Positions 10,860 to 22,070 of a stretch of 64,000 nucleotides of DNA are shown in pieces (the first letter of the stretch is position 1; each line of letters starts with the position of its first letter). A program made the translations under genes and the position numbers. Below the pieces are notes generated by a model that worked only from the letters and a program-made list of their open reading frames with translations, did no database searches and was not told the DNA's origin. The DNA lies in NCBI GenBank assembly GCA_020747065.1, contig JAGMVK010000002.1, forward strand, positions 682,001-746,000. Reading direction: 5' to 3'. The stretch comes from Cadophora sp. MPI-SDFR-AT-0126 (taxonomy: Eukaryota; Ascomycota; Leotiomycetes; Helotiales; Ploettnerulaceae).

Positions 10860-13109
10860 TCAGGCAATGCCCAGTCCTTTGAAGAAAGCATTCGACTTTG
10901 GCCTCCGACCAAGGAAATCAGTCAGCGTCTTCATCTCATCCTGAGACCCTCCTTTCTCCAGAATCGCATGTCTGTATCTTCGTCCCTCCTTCACATTCAT
11001 CGGGTCCTTTGCGAAGACTGATTGGAACATATCGTCCGCAAATACTTTCGAGCTGTGCAGTAGTGTCAGTGATAATTTGAGTCGCTGGTCTGGGTGTCTT
11101 ACTATAAGTACCCGTACAAGCCCGCATCGTAGTCTCCGACGAGGTGGCCCATGTTACCATCACCATGTCCCCATTCCCACCCCTTGCCAAGAACTTCGGG
11201 ACCTTCGATGCCTGTCAATTCTTTGCGAATTCTGTTGTATTTCTCGGAGAAATTCATCCGCTCCAAAGCTTCATGACTTTCAGGTTGATGAATCATCATG
11301 TCCAGCACACTAGGATGCAGTACGCGCAATTGGAACAATGTTCCACTGACATTCTTAGCTCTGATAAGGCTTTCGATCATCTCATCAGGAATAGTTCTAG
11401 CTGGTGGGGGGGCACCATTTGCCTGTTCTTCCCACAACTTGAGGCACTCCGCTGACAGGGTTGAGTAATGGCGACTAAGGGATTTGAGCGTGGTAGGTGT
11501 CCAACACCAATTCTCCAACATCTGACTGGGCGCTTCGCCGAAGTCTATGACAGTCATCGTGCCATGGAATCGAGCATACTGAGTTTTCGCCACAAGATCG
11601 TGAATGCCATGCCCTAATTCATGAAACAAAGTCACGACCTCGCCATGCTGCAACAAGGTCGGCTTCTTAGCTGCTGGCTTGGAAAATGCGCAAACCAAGA
11701 CTGTAGAAGGATAATGACGCGTCCCATCTTTATGAAGAAAACCCTGGTTGGAGTTAGCTATGAGCAAAAACTCGGTTGGATACAGAACTTACAGGCTGCA
11801 AGTTCCAATTACTCGGATTCGAGTATTTGTTCTCCCTGGAGTACAGATCCAAATACAGGTACCCAAGGAAGCCACCACCCTCATCTTCGCTGTCCCAAGC
11901 ACAGAAGAGTTGGACATCTTCATGCCAGACCAGTCCTTTTCCATCTCCAGACTTTACAGCTTTGCTTTTCTCATCGCCGGAAAGCTCCACGAACACAAGG
12001 CCAAAGAGATGCTCAAAAATCTGGAGCATTCCTTCGATGGTGCTCTGCAGAGGAAAGTATTCCGCGATCTTTTGCTGATCGACCGAGTACTCCTTCTCCA
12101 GCAGCATCTGCACGTAGAACTGGTTATCCCAAAGGAAATAATGGCCGTCGAAAGTCTCTCCTCGAGATTCTATATCAGATTTCTTCATCGACTTCAAAGC
12201 TTCCAGGTCTTTCCGTCCACCAGCTATCAGTCTCGACTGTAGGTCTGCGAGGAATTCATTGACGGTTTCTGGCTTCTTGGCCATCTTTTCTTCCAACCGA
12301 AAAGCGGCATGGTTGGGGTATTCGAGAAGACGAGCCGCCTCGTCACGTAGCAAGACCATTTCTTTCAAAATAGGAACATTGCTGACGCACTTGTTCTCGT
12401 ATGCCAACAGGAAACGCTTGCGAGTCTCGACATTTTTTGCATACTTGATTGCTGGGAGGTAGTGCGGAAACTCGGACGTCATGAGGAGCTTGCCCTCCTG
12501 CTCTCCGGTCCCCTTCTCCAAGCCGGATGTGATGTCCACTGGAATACCCTCTAGCTCATGAGGTGAAAACCACATCTCAAGCTTTGCTTCGTTTAAGTTC
12601 TTACGGAACTTGATGCTGAGCTGGCCCAACTGCTGTTGAATCTCCTTAAATCGATTTCTCTTGGCTCCAATCGGTAACTTCAATCCATTTCTTACGCAGT
12701 CCCTGTGCATCTTTCCTAGAAGTAAAGTGGATTCAATATCTAGCTCTTCATTTCTGGTCGCCACAGCATCGACGAGATGGTAAAGATCCTCGCGCATGGC
12801 TGTTTCAATTTCATACTCATTGATGATTTTCTCAGCTTCGGCAGAAGCATCTCTTAGGACCTTGTCCAGCGACACATGTTGATAGAATTGAAGGATGTGA
12901 GACTCGAGCTTGAAAGCATTTTCGGATTGTATGAGAGGTAGCAGGACATTGGCAAAATCGGCGCTTTCGGGGCGAACACTCTTGACGATGTCCTCTTGGG
13001 CTTTGCGGGAGGTTTCAATGATACGTTTGGCATCATCGATGATAGATTCCGGAGTTGCCGTGAATTGAAAGGGCCGTTGTGGAGGGATCTGGTGAGTTGA
13101 GCTCGCCAT
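10860..13109 (-). CDS. M3 family zinc metallopeptidase (thimet oligopeptidase/saccharolysin)
   Basis: Three exons (13109-11793, 11743-11103, 11052-10860) sum to 2,151 nt, 716 residues, close to yeast Prd1 (712). The zinc site HELGH lies at about residues 480-484, in the context LFHELGHGIHDLV. The expected downstream Glu ligand is in DFGEAPSQMLENW. Other M3 marks are FLGYLYLDLYSRENKYSN, GWEWGHGDGNMGHLVGDYDA, and a C-terminal block starting YSKVFADDMF. This cytosolic enzyme cuts short peptides, including those released by proteasomes or targeting-peptide removal. The start at 13109 (MASSTHQ) has a good ACCATGG context and no upstream in-frame ATG nearby. It is divergent from POP5. Cytosolic rather than mitochondrial location is inferred from the lack of a clear presequence. 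Confidence 0.93.
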
Positions 13110-13736
13110 GGTTATTGTAGTCAAGCAGGGTCAAGTTGCCAAAGAAGGACGAAATGGAAAGCAGACATTCGAGTATAAAAGAGCAATGCATGATACTCGG
13201 CCATTACTGCGCCTTCGGAGCCGGGATCTCGATTGAGAAACCAACAGTTGCAGCGCCTGCAGGACTGGCATGGTTTGTGGAGAAAGGTTTGTTTGGTACC
13301 CTCGGTGAGCATTCAGAGTATAGGTCCCACGGATGCATGACTGCACGAATTCGTCGGGTCAAGGCTATTGATCTATCCCTTCTAAGTCTCAGCCGATACG
13401 TAAAACTTAAGAAGTCACAAGAGAGGAAGTTGTACATCTACCGAGACTAGAAAGAAAGCATTCTTAGGCGTGGTTCTAGGGCGCCAGCGAGTGCCTGTTT
13501 CCGCTTCTTCACACTTCACCGATAGCGATAGAACATCAGAGTGAAGAAGCAATGTCCCCCTATTGTAAACATAAGTTAATGTTGAAAATAAAGGCCTAGG
13601 TTTTGATGCCAACAATAGTGACGATGTAAGACTCAAGATCACGTGGCTCTAAGTCACAGCGCGTTTCGCCGGGTTCACTTTTCTTCTGCATCGCGTCCCT
13701 CATGCAGCTTGACGCAAGTCAGCCAAGCAAACAACG
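13110..13736. promoter_or_regulatory. Divergent promoter region, M3 peptidase and POP5
   Basis: A stretch of 627 bp between the start codons of two head-to-head genes. Open frames within it are short and featureless. It should carry both promoters. Confidence 0.45.
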
Positions 13737-14351
13737 ATGGTCCGCCTTAAGCATCGGTACCTACTGGTGAACATCCTGTATCCAGAATTGGAGAAGAGTC
13801 AGTCGAAGCCAAACGTCCCAGATGTCGTGGTCTTCAATCAGCCGACATCAAGCAACCTCACGAACCAGGCGCTGCTGAGGGGTCTACGAGCAGAGATATC
13901 CAGCTTGTTTGGGGATTATGGTTCTGGAGCTGTGTCTGAATCCCTCACTGGTACAGTCACTCTGACTCCAAGACTAATAATTCCACGAATGCTGATCCTT
14001 CCAGTCAAATACCTCTCTCCTGCTACTTCGACATTTATCCTCCGAGTTGCACGCCCACATTACAGAATTGTCTGGGCCGCATTGTCACTTATGAGCTCAG
14101 TCCCGATCCAGGATGGGAAGAAATGTGTATTCAGGGTCGTGCGGGTTAGTGGGACGATCAGGAAGGCCGAGGAGGAGGCTATCCGTAGGGCAAGAGAATT
14201 GATTTTGAAGGCGCAACGAGAAGCGGAGGATAAGGGTGAGATGGCATTGCAGGGCATATTGGGTACCCATAACGAGGAAGATTCCTCGAAAGATATTCTC
14301 ATGGTGGACAGACCTGACAGTGAAGGCGACAATGACACCGACGAAGGTTGA
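13737..14351 (+). CDS. POP5: Ribonuclease P/MRP protein subunit Pop5
   Basis: Starts MVRLKHRYLLVNILYP, the hallmark N-terminus of Pop5, and carries FILRVARPHYRIVWAALSLM and FRVVRVSGTIRKAEEEAIRR. The C-terminus is acidic. Pop5 is a protein of the RNase P and RNase MRP ribonucleoproteins, which trim tRNA 5' ends and process rRNA. The whole span is open, but alignment with Pop5 proteins indicates a 54-nt intron at 13951-14004. It has a GTACAG donor, CTAAT branch-like site and CCAG acceptor, and its removal restores SLTVKYLS. The spliced protein is then about 186 residues. The stop lies only 9 bp from the stop of converging GPN2. Confidence 0.92.
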   Translation: MVRLKHRYLLVNILYPELEKSQSKPNVPDVVVFNQPTSSNLTNQALLRGLRAEISSLFGDYGSGAVSESLTGTVTLTPRLIIPRMLILPVKYLSPATSTFILRVARPHYRIVWAALSLMSSVPIQDGKKCVFRVVRVSGTIRKAEEEAIRRARELILKAQREAEDKGEMALQGILGTHNEEDSSKDILMVDRPDSEGDNDTDEG

Positions 14352-14360
14352 AGCAGGGTA

Positions 14361-15510
14361 TCATTGGTTTTTACGAACTACCTTCACACTACTGCCACCC
14401 GGTGGTAACGACATACCCTGCATATCGTCGTCTTCGTCCTCACGATCTTCAGCTAGCTCGGCTTGTCTCGCAGCCTCGGCGTCTGCTTGCTTCTGCCATT
14501 GCTCCCGCTCTGCCTCGTCATATGCATCTTTGGCATCAATCCACCGTTCTTGGACGTCCTTCACATCCATTGTGGTAACGCCCTCCCGCATAGCGACTTG
14601 CCATACGGTATCGTTTGCGCCTTCAGCTCCACCGAAGGCATATCCTCCTGCTCTGTCTATGACTTGCAGCAGATGCATCATGCTCTTTTTGTCCTCGACC
14701 GCTAAAGTCTCAAACCCCACCAATCCAAAACCCTCGACCAATTCCACGATTGCCTTATTGAGCCCTTCGAATTTCGAACCGGCCATAATTGATGACTCTT
14801 CTTGAAGGTGCGGGAGGAGGTAAGAGAGGTCTTGTACTTCTGTGTAGAAGTCGAGGTTGAATGGGAGAGGGCCATAAGTCGAGATCTTATCAATTTTCGT
14901 GAGCACGTTCAGATGTGGGAGATCCATCTGCAACATAGCTCGTAGGGACAGTATGAGGTTCGAGATGTAGAGTGAAGGCATGGTCAAGCAGTACGAGTCG
15001 GAGAGATGGAGGACTACAAGCTGTACAACTGTCAGCATACGGTCAATCGAAGAATTTCCAGGGGACCGACTCTGTATCCCAACTTCTGCAACCGAAAGAA
15101 TATGTTCCGTAATGACGAGTGATGTGTGTACAATTCAACCTGTCCCGGACAGTCAAATAGCACATAGTCCTCTCCCAGCTCACTCAGTCCCCTCTCTAGC
15201 CAGTCCATATTATGTTCTAGCTCTTCGAGCGCATATAGCACGCCACCGTTTGGTCCTAACTCGTCATCCTCCATGATATCTTCAAGTTTTACGAGATCGC
15301 GGACGTCTATTGCACATGGGTAGCTGGTCTGGTCGTTCGCCGGGTCGAGGTTCACTACAGAGCATTTTCGGCCTATCGCAGACATAAACTGGTGCACTGG
15401 GAACCCGTTAGCTCTTTATGCTGCAGTGTAGAAATGATATACTGACTGCCATTGCAGTATGTACTCTTCCCTGACCCAGGACTACCAAGCACAAGTTGTG
15501 CGAACGGCAT
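14361..15510 (-). CDS. GPN2: GPN-loop GTPase 2
   Basis: Three exons (15510-15447, 15396-15071, 15020-14361) sum to 1,050 nt, 349 residues. The P-loop is GSPGSGKST near the N-terminus. The family-defining Gly-Pro-Asn loop is in DELGPNGGVLYALE. The Walker B/G3 motif is FDCPGQVELY and the G4-like motif is TKID. GPN GTPases act in cytoplasmic assembly and nuclear import of RNA polymerases II and III. The tail is a charged, acidic coiled segment ending SVKVVRKNQ. Intron 2 uses an uncommon GTCGGT donor. This choice joins GYR to LVVLHLSDSY, matches the family and leaves a CTGAC branch site. A 38-nt alternative intron would add four residues. GPN2 rather than GPN3 is favoured by DELGPNGGVLYAL and the long tail. 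Confidence 0.92.
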
Positions 15511-15862
15511 ATTGGTAGAGCTCGAGCTCAAGTATACGCGGGGCAAGAATCCAGGTGAGGGGCAGGTGGGGTGTTTTTCTGGCGATGAAGCTCTAAGTGA
15601 CCAAAGGCAATGTCTAAATGACCAAAGGCCATGAAGATTGTGCGTAGATACTCAAGTCTGTAGTCAATAAGGCAAAGAACATGTGGACTGAGACGATGCT
15701 TGTTTGTTGTTCACTTGGGGGATTGTTTGGGAGCTCTCTGAAGCTTCTCGAAAGTTGCTTTCCCCTTTATGGTCAGCCGAAGGCGGTCTATCACGGAACA
15801 AATTTCACAACAACAGAACCCAAACAAGTCTCTCCAATCCTTTGCGAAATCCAACCGACGAT

Positions 15863-17083
15863 ATGGCTCCCCGTAAGTTGTTCCTCGTGGGCTCTCTCCT
15901 ATAGTTGCCGAAAAAAGCCCAACTGATAATACGCAGAAGTACAATTCAAGCTTTCGCAACCCCCCTCCGACGCGGTATCGTCTCTCAAATTCGCGCCCAA
16001 TTCTCCAAAACGACTACTGGTCTCTTCTTGGGATAGAAACGTTTACTTGTATGATACACAAGACCAAGATGCAGGCGGAAGGCTGATCGAGAAGTACGAG
16101 CACCGGGGCCCTGTACTTGATGTGTGCTTCGGCGCCGACGATAATGAAGCCTTTAGCGCGGGAATGGATTGGCAGGTGAAGAGGTACGGACACCAGTATA
16201 GGCATGTGGGATATTTGTTGACGGTGCCATAAAGGATAAATCTTGAAACTGGAGAGCAGACCGTATTAAGTGCACATGAAGCGCCAGTCAGATCTGTGGT
16301 TTACAGCAAAGAACATTGTGAGTCTCTGGACATCCTCTGCGATGGTCGTTACTGACTCCTCCAGCACTTCTAATATCATCTTCGTGGGACTCGACTCTAC
16401 ACTTTCATGATCTCAAGAATCCCGAAAGAGAACCTACGACCATCAAGCTTCCCGCCAAACCCCACTCCCTCGCAATAACAGCCTCGAAACTCGTCGTAGC
16501 AATGGCCGCTCGTCTTGTTTATATCTACCAACTTCAAAGCACCGCTATGCTCGCCTCACAAGCCAGTGGAGGAACTACAGATTTGCAGCCCTGGCAACAG
16601 CGAGAATCATCTTTGAAGTTCATGACCAGAGCGGTAGCATGTATGCCGAATGATGATGGATATGCTACGAGCAGTATTGAGGGCAGAGTCGCGGTTGAAT
16701 GGTTCGACCCATCTACGGAATCTCAAGCCAGGAAGTACGCTTTCAAGTGCCATCGTCAGTCCGACCCCGAGGGTGACGGGACGGACATCGTCTATCCAGT
16801 GAACGCATTGGCTTTTCATCCTGTTCATGGAACTTTTGCATCTGGAGGAGGTGATGGCGTAGTTGCTTTGTGGGATGCTGTCGCCAAGCGGAGAATCAGA
16901 CAGTACCAGAAATATCAAGCTAGTGTAGCTGCTGTCGCTTTCTCGAGTGACGGTAAGTACTTAGCCGTTGGTGTCTGTCCTGGATTTGAGAATGGCCAGG
17001 AAGATTACACAGGAGAGGGGGAGACACATGTCTTCATTAGAGAGCTGAGTGAAACCGAGGCGAAAGGCAAGGGAGCGAAGTGA
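15863..17083 (+). CDS. BUB3: Mitotic checkpoint WD-repeat protein Bub3
   Basis: Four exons (15863-15872, 15937-16183, 16235-16317, 16365-17083) sum to 1,059 nt, 352 residues. The first coding exon is only 10 nt. The protein begins MAPQVQFKLSQPPSDAVSSL and contains VSSWDRNVYLYD, SAGMDWQVKRINLETGEQT, SSSWDSTLHFHDL, and a run starting DIVYPVNALAFHP. It also has TFASGGGDGVVALWD. This is the seven-bladed propeller of the Bub3/Rae1 group. EGRVAVEWFDPS and the FKCHR that follows are Bub3 marks rather than Rae1. Bub3 binds phosphorylated kinetochore MELT motifs with Bub1 and supports the spindle checkpoint. It is divergent from GPN2 with about 350 bp between starts. Confidence 0.93.
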
Positions 17084-17282
17084 TCAGGCGTGACTAATAC
17101 GGATCTGTAAGTCTGTCAATTTAGCAAGGCGTTCTGGTGGACTAAAATGGAACTGAAATCAAACATCCACATTTTTCTTGCCACAGTGTTGGTGCATATC
17201 TATCTGAATGCTATTCATCCGTCCACATTTCCTACTATACAATATATGTTCAGCTATAGATATTGTACTGGACAGTACAATC

Positions 17283-19553
17283 TCACCGGATTTCAAAGTC
17301 TTTCTCAGTCGCCTTCCCAATAGCGAGCAGATCCAGAGCTTCTCCATCCATGAGGCCATGAACATAGCACTCCCCAACAAGGATATAATGCTTATCCACC
17401 TTCCTCAGTATAACAGGAACTGAGCATCCATAAAGTACACATATTAAGTCACCCTGCCTAGCAGGCACAGGTCCAAGGCCAATATAACCCTTCTTCGAAA
17501 TCATTAACTGCCGATGCAGGACATTCGCCCTCAGGACATTCAAACCCACAGCCAATTTCGTCGACAGCCCAAGCTTGACAGCTGACTTCCAAGTCTGATT
17601 CGCCAGGTATCTGACACCCTCATTCGACTTCCTCGGGTATCCCAAAACTCGGTCAAGGAACAACGTCCTCGTATAGGCCTGCGCAATCGAGTACCCTCTC
17701 GCGATATACTTCCCCTGTCTCCACCTCCTATCAGACATGCGACGCGCGTAGACTCTTCCGCGAATCCGCTCCATGGGAAGACGCAAGATCAGGAGTTTGT
17801 ACATGCTTTTGATTAATTTGTTTCGTGTTTCCTGGAGGACGAAGGCTTTGGAGAGACAGATCTTGTGGCATTGGTCGAGGATGTGGAACATTTGTTGTTC
17901 AGGCCCCTCGCCGAAGTGCCGCATCATGAGTCTTTGCCATGGGGAGAAATCGCAGACAAGGAGCCTACGATCACGAAACGTTGGGGCTTCGCCAAGGTCT
18001 TGAATTCGATCGATGTAGATCCCTCTAGCTGTCAAAGTAGGAGGAGACTTCTTTATTTGAGCGACCGGCAAGGTGCTTCTAGAAGCTTGCCAAGGTGGTG
18101 ATTTTGGATCTTGTGTAAGTTGGTTGAGGCCACGGTATTTCATTAGAAGAGGCTTGTTGATCAAGCTGTCGCCTTCGATCATGTCAAATCCACGGTACAT
18201 GTTTCCAGAACCTTGAGCATCTGAGCTAGAGATTCCGCTCAGTGTCCAGTCCGGAACCCATGAGGGCCAGGATCCGTCCAGACGATCATAATTGCGTCGC
18301 ATGCAGATAATATCCAGACTTCCATGCGAGATACAGTGTGCAACAAAGTCTCTGTAAACATCCAGGACGGATGTCGCAGACGAGTAGTCTGGCGAACAGA
18401 TGGGATGACTAGTCGGATCCCCAACATTGCCAGCAAGTCCCAAAAGTGCGTAGACCATATCCTTGGGATCAGTGGCAACCATAATTCGAGTGTTGGCGAC
18501 CAAGTCTTCAAGGTTCCGCAAGGAACCCCTAGAGATATGGATATGAATGCCCAAGCGTTTCTTGAACAATATCAGACTCTCTGTCGAAGGTCCTGACAAA
18601 TCAGGGGCAAGAGTCGCTATAGCAGACAACGCATTTGAGAAGAGCCACCATGGCATCTCATCATCACCACATCTCACAATGATTGATTGTGCAACAGCTG
18701 CTTCTTGAATGACCCACACCCTTGTCCACCAAGGTCTGGAGGCAATGTCGTGTATGATGCCTTGCAATCCAGCAAGAGACGACCGTCTATTTAAAAGCAT
18801 CTGGAGTCCACTGAGAGCATCATGTGAGAAGGATACAGGTCCCTGGTTCTGTTGCTGATCCCAGAACGCACCGTCCCCAAAGTCGATGGATTGGATGAGT
18901 GAAAACGCAGCTTTACTGGCCATAGAACTTTCTCCAAGCCAGACAACGACTTTCGATGCTCTTTGAAAGATATCGCGCATCAGCAAGATTTGAGACGACC
19001 TTTCCACCGCATTCTGTTGATCGATACAGACTGCATCAATCCACAGCCTCCTTGGCTTTTGTCGGTCACGCAGATGGCGAAGTGCTCTCGCAAGGTTGGT
19101 AGTGACCTGGAATGGTCTGCCGTCGAGCGTGATCTCGCGAGTCCTGTTCGGATCTCCCCATACGTAAGAAAGCGCTTCGTATGGTGGTGCTTCATCCAAA
19201 GATACGGTTTCAAGAGAACAGCGGACCTCGGTTCCTTCGCCCTCGTGAACCGTTAGCAAGCGAATCTCTTTTCGACTTGCATTCTGCTTCGGTAAAGGTG
19301 TGTAAGTAAACACAGGTCCCACATCCCTTAGCTGGCGATATTGACATGGCTCTGAAGTGATTCGAGTCTCCCTGTTTGAGTGCCACAGGAAACGATATAG
19401 TTGATCCCAGGCCTGACGCAGGGGACTGGCTGTTGAGTGGAGGCGGTATGTAGGTCGCGATCTGAATGACTGAGTCGTGTGTCGATGTAATTTGACATGA
19501 TGTTCACAAGAATGCTGCAAAAGATTGTTCCAAACAGCTCTTCTCACCTGCAT
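17283..19553 (-). CDS. HET domain protein (heterokaryon incompatibility type)
   Basis: One uninterrupted exon gives 756 residues from an ATG at 19553. The HET domain is clear: YEALSYVWGDP (about 125-135), LWIDAVCIDQQN (about 170-181) and VVVWLGESS (about 202-210). The C-terminal part carries the common HET-protein block GYIGLGPVPARQGDLICVL, then VPVILRK and YVHGLMDGEALDL. HET proteins trigger a cell-death response when genetically different hyphae fuse, and many family members have no known partner. No NACHT, ankyrin or WD repeats are attached. No adjacent partner gene of known allorecognition type is visible. Domain assignment is firm, a role in incompatibility is inferred. Confidence 0.9.
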   Translation of the reverse strand: MQVRRAVWNNLLQHSCEHHVKLHRHTTQSFRSRPTYRLHSTASPLRQAWDQLYRFLWHSNRETRITSEPCQYRQLRDVGPVFTYTPLPKQNASRKEIRLLTVHEGEGTEVRCSLETVSLDEAPPYEALSYVWGDPNRTREITLDGRPFQVTTNLARALRHLRDRQKPRRLWIDAVCIDQQNAVERSSQILLMRDIFQRASKVVVWLGESSMASKAAFSLIQSIDFGDGAFWDQQQNQGPVSFSHDALSGLQMLLNRRSSLAGLQGIIHDIASRPWWTRVWVIQEAAVAQSIIVRCGDDEMPWWLFSNALSAIATLAPDLSGPSTESLILFKKRLGIHIHISRGSLRNLEDLVANTRIMVATDPKDMVYALLGLAGNVGDPTSHPICSPDYSSATSVLDVYRDFVAHCISHGSLDIICMRRNYDRLDGSWPSWVPDWTLSGISSSDAQGSGNMYRGFDMIEGDSLINKPLLMKYRGLNQLTQDPKSPPWQASRSTLPVAQIKKSPPTLTARGIYIDRIQDLGEAPTFRDRRLLVCDFSPWQRLMMRHFGEGPEQQMFHILDQCHKICLSKAFVLQETRNKLIKSMYKLLILRLPMERIRGRVYARRMSDRRWRQGKYIARGYSIAQAYTRTLFLDRVLGYPRKSNEGVRYLANQTWKSAVKLGLSTKLAVGLNVLRANVLHRQLMISKKGYIGLGPVPARQGDLICVLYGCSVPVILRKVDKHYILVGECYVHGLMDGEALDLLAIGKATEKDFEIR

Positions 19554-20314
19554 GCTTCGAATTGATGAAAACTGGCAGACTTAGAAGAGATCAGGGATTT
19601 GCAAGCCCCACGGGGAAATGGGAACGTTCTTGCGCACAGGCTGTCCGCATCCGACAAAGGCGTCTGATAGGCCGGTTTTCCAGCTGAGATGTTCTCCTAA
19701 ACCACGTCGTTGATTTGCTTTCTTTCGAGAATCACTTTGTTTCGAACCCATCGTTCAAAACAGATGAAGTCCTTAGGAGGCCTTGAAAAATTGTTTGCTG
19801 TGGCAAGAGCCCTGTCAGATCCCTTGAAGCTTGGTAATCTCACTCTATCACCTGATCACGAAGGGAGGTCAAATCAGTAAGTCGTTCTTCCACGGCGTCC
19901 ATTACCACTCCCAAAATAGGCCACTCCTCTTATGTCGAGGGTATTTCATCTGTTGTGATCAGGGATTACGTACCCATACAAAGCTTTGATATGTGAGGAG
20001 ACCGCTGCTCATCGTTCAGCATGTTCTTAGTTAGCCGCGCATCCTTTCCCCGACCTTGGCTCCCCATCACTGGATTAAAGCTGGACTGATGGGATACGAA
20101 TGTTGATGAAACTCTGCAAGTCTCTGAATACTAATCACAGAATTCTATGGAACCAATAATATTCTCATAGTAAAGTGGGTTTTAAAATTATAGCTTGAAG
20201 AAGATTAAGTTGACGATGTGCCACAGCTTGACTTGACAGCATTTTGATCCGGCTTTTCCCTGCCACCGATAACTCGAAGCCATACGGTTCCGCAGAAATA
20301 CAGACATTAAGATT
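19554..20314. other. Intergenic downstream of the FAD oxidoreductase gene
   Basis: About 760 bp including the HET gene promoter and the 3' UTR of the FAD oxidoreductase gene. No open frame of note, repeat or RNA gene was recognised. Confidence 0.6.
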
Positions 20315-22070
20315 TTACAATCCCAGGTCCTTCTTCAACCCAGGCACGATGGTCCCAACATTAAACGTCCAGATCAAGCCACTGTTATGTCCAGTGAACG
20401 CAGCACCAGTCCAGTAAGTATTTCTCTTTCCCTGAATGGCCAGAATCTTCTTATAAAAGCCATTCTTTATATCTCTAGTCGAGACACGCAAACCATAGGG
20501 TCCATGATCCGAAGAGAACGGAAATGTTGCCGCCTGAGCAGATCCAGCAGGCACGCCACCTACAGCTGCAAGTGTGGCCAAGTTGGTGCGGATGATAGCT
20601 TGACTGGAAGCTTCAGTGTAGTTCAAATCGTTGAAGCCAACTAGAGTAGTGAAATATCCTGGTGCGGCTGATGCTTGAATACCTGGGGGACCTGGAATGA
20701 CGGGCTGGTTATAAGGAGTCTGGACACCAACGTTACGAATGGCGTTGGCCAGGCCGGGGATTATAGCAACACCTGCCCAGAAACCCAGAGCTGTGAATTT
20801 CGAGAAGATATCTCTCTCATGACCCGAGATGTCATAGGTGCCGATGTTGCTCATGGTCTGAGGAATGGCGACCAGAAGCTTCTTGGCATTGATGAGCTTT
20901 GGGGGCTGACCTGGTTGCTTGACGAGGATTGTTACCGGCTTTCCGGTCTTTGCTGTTCGTCGGACTGATACGATGGTCGACTCGAGTAGCACGCTATCAC
21001 CCAGCTCTTTTGCAGCAGCTTGATACAAAGATCGTGCATCTCCAGAGGCTGCAATAATAAATTTGCCGAATAAGCTTCCAAGCAACCCGGGACCAAGACC
21101 TTTGACGCCATACAATGCTGCAATGGTTGAAATATCACCTGTGTAAAAGTTGTACTGAGCGATGACTGGTAGAAGTGCTTCGAAGCTATACTTCTTAGCA
21201 AGCTCTCCAAATGGTAGGAGAAGCTCTGCGGGTACAGGATCTGGGACGAGGAAGCCGGCATCGATCCAAGGGTACTTCGACAGCACGTTGACGGTGTAGC
21301 TTTGTGCTGCGGATGCGATGGCCTGGTTCTGTGCCTGGGTGACCGACTCGTTCTGCGCAGGGATGGGGATACCCAGGGAGAAATCGTAACTTGAGGTTGG
21401 AGGTGTGCCTGGGACCACGTCTGTCAAGAATGTTAGCCCGGCTTCTCTCAATGATTTGTATATTGCAATAGACACCAGGGCCTGATCTGCTGAGGCGTTG
21501 TGTGATTGAGAGGGGGCCGCTCACCTGTGGCAGGATTGGTGTAGGCGATGCTGACATTGAGGCGTTTGAAATAATCGCCGACGACAGTCGAATTCTCGAA
21601 GACCACGACGCCAACGTTGAGAGGTGCTCCATTGGGTGCATAGAAAGTCTCGGCATCTACTCGCTCGTCAGCGCTGCAACGAAAGAGAGTGACCTTAGAA
21701 AATGAAGAGAAGTAAAGCTTACGGCCACCGATCTGTGTCTTCTTCTCAATCACAACGACTTTGGCACCAGCATCCTTGAGCTGGATCGCAGCGTGGATTC
21801 CGGCACTGCCACCTCCAATAACAACAAGGTCGACATCCAAGACAACTTGTGTCGATTTCGAAGTCGGTGCAGGCTTAGTGGATACAGTGGAGGAGGCATC
21901 TGGCTTTGCTGGACACTTTAATGAAGCTGTTAGCGCTTCTTAATCGAACAAAGAAGCGAGATATTTCCTGGAACACCCACAGAATCACCATCCGCTTTGT
22001 ATGTTGGCTGTGTGGCGACCGAGCCGACAAGAAAACCCAAAGCTGGCGATGCAAATTGAGTGAACCTCAT
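20315..22070 (-). CDS. Secreted FAD-dependent amine oxidase-like oxidoreductase
   Basis: Four exons (22070-21981, 21915-21723, 21659-21525, 21420-20315) sum to 1,524 nt, 507 residues. A hydrophobic N-terminus (MRFTQFASPALGFLVGSVAT) looks like a signal peptide. The Rossmann FAD site is VDLVVIGGGSAGIHAAIQL with the acidic strand end VVVIEKKTQIGG. The C-terminus has NTYWTGAAFTGHNSGLIWTF. This arrangement fits the flavin monoamine-oxidase-like group that includes beta-cyclopiazonate dehydrogenase, but the substrate cannot be read from sequence. Intron 2 has an unusual acceptor (GCGAG before TAGATG), chosen because it keeps phase and follows a GCTGAC branch site. The more canonical GTTGCAG site nearby would shift the frame. 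No biosynthetic cluster enzymes flank it. Confidence 0.83.
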
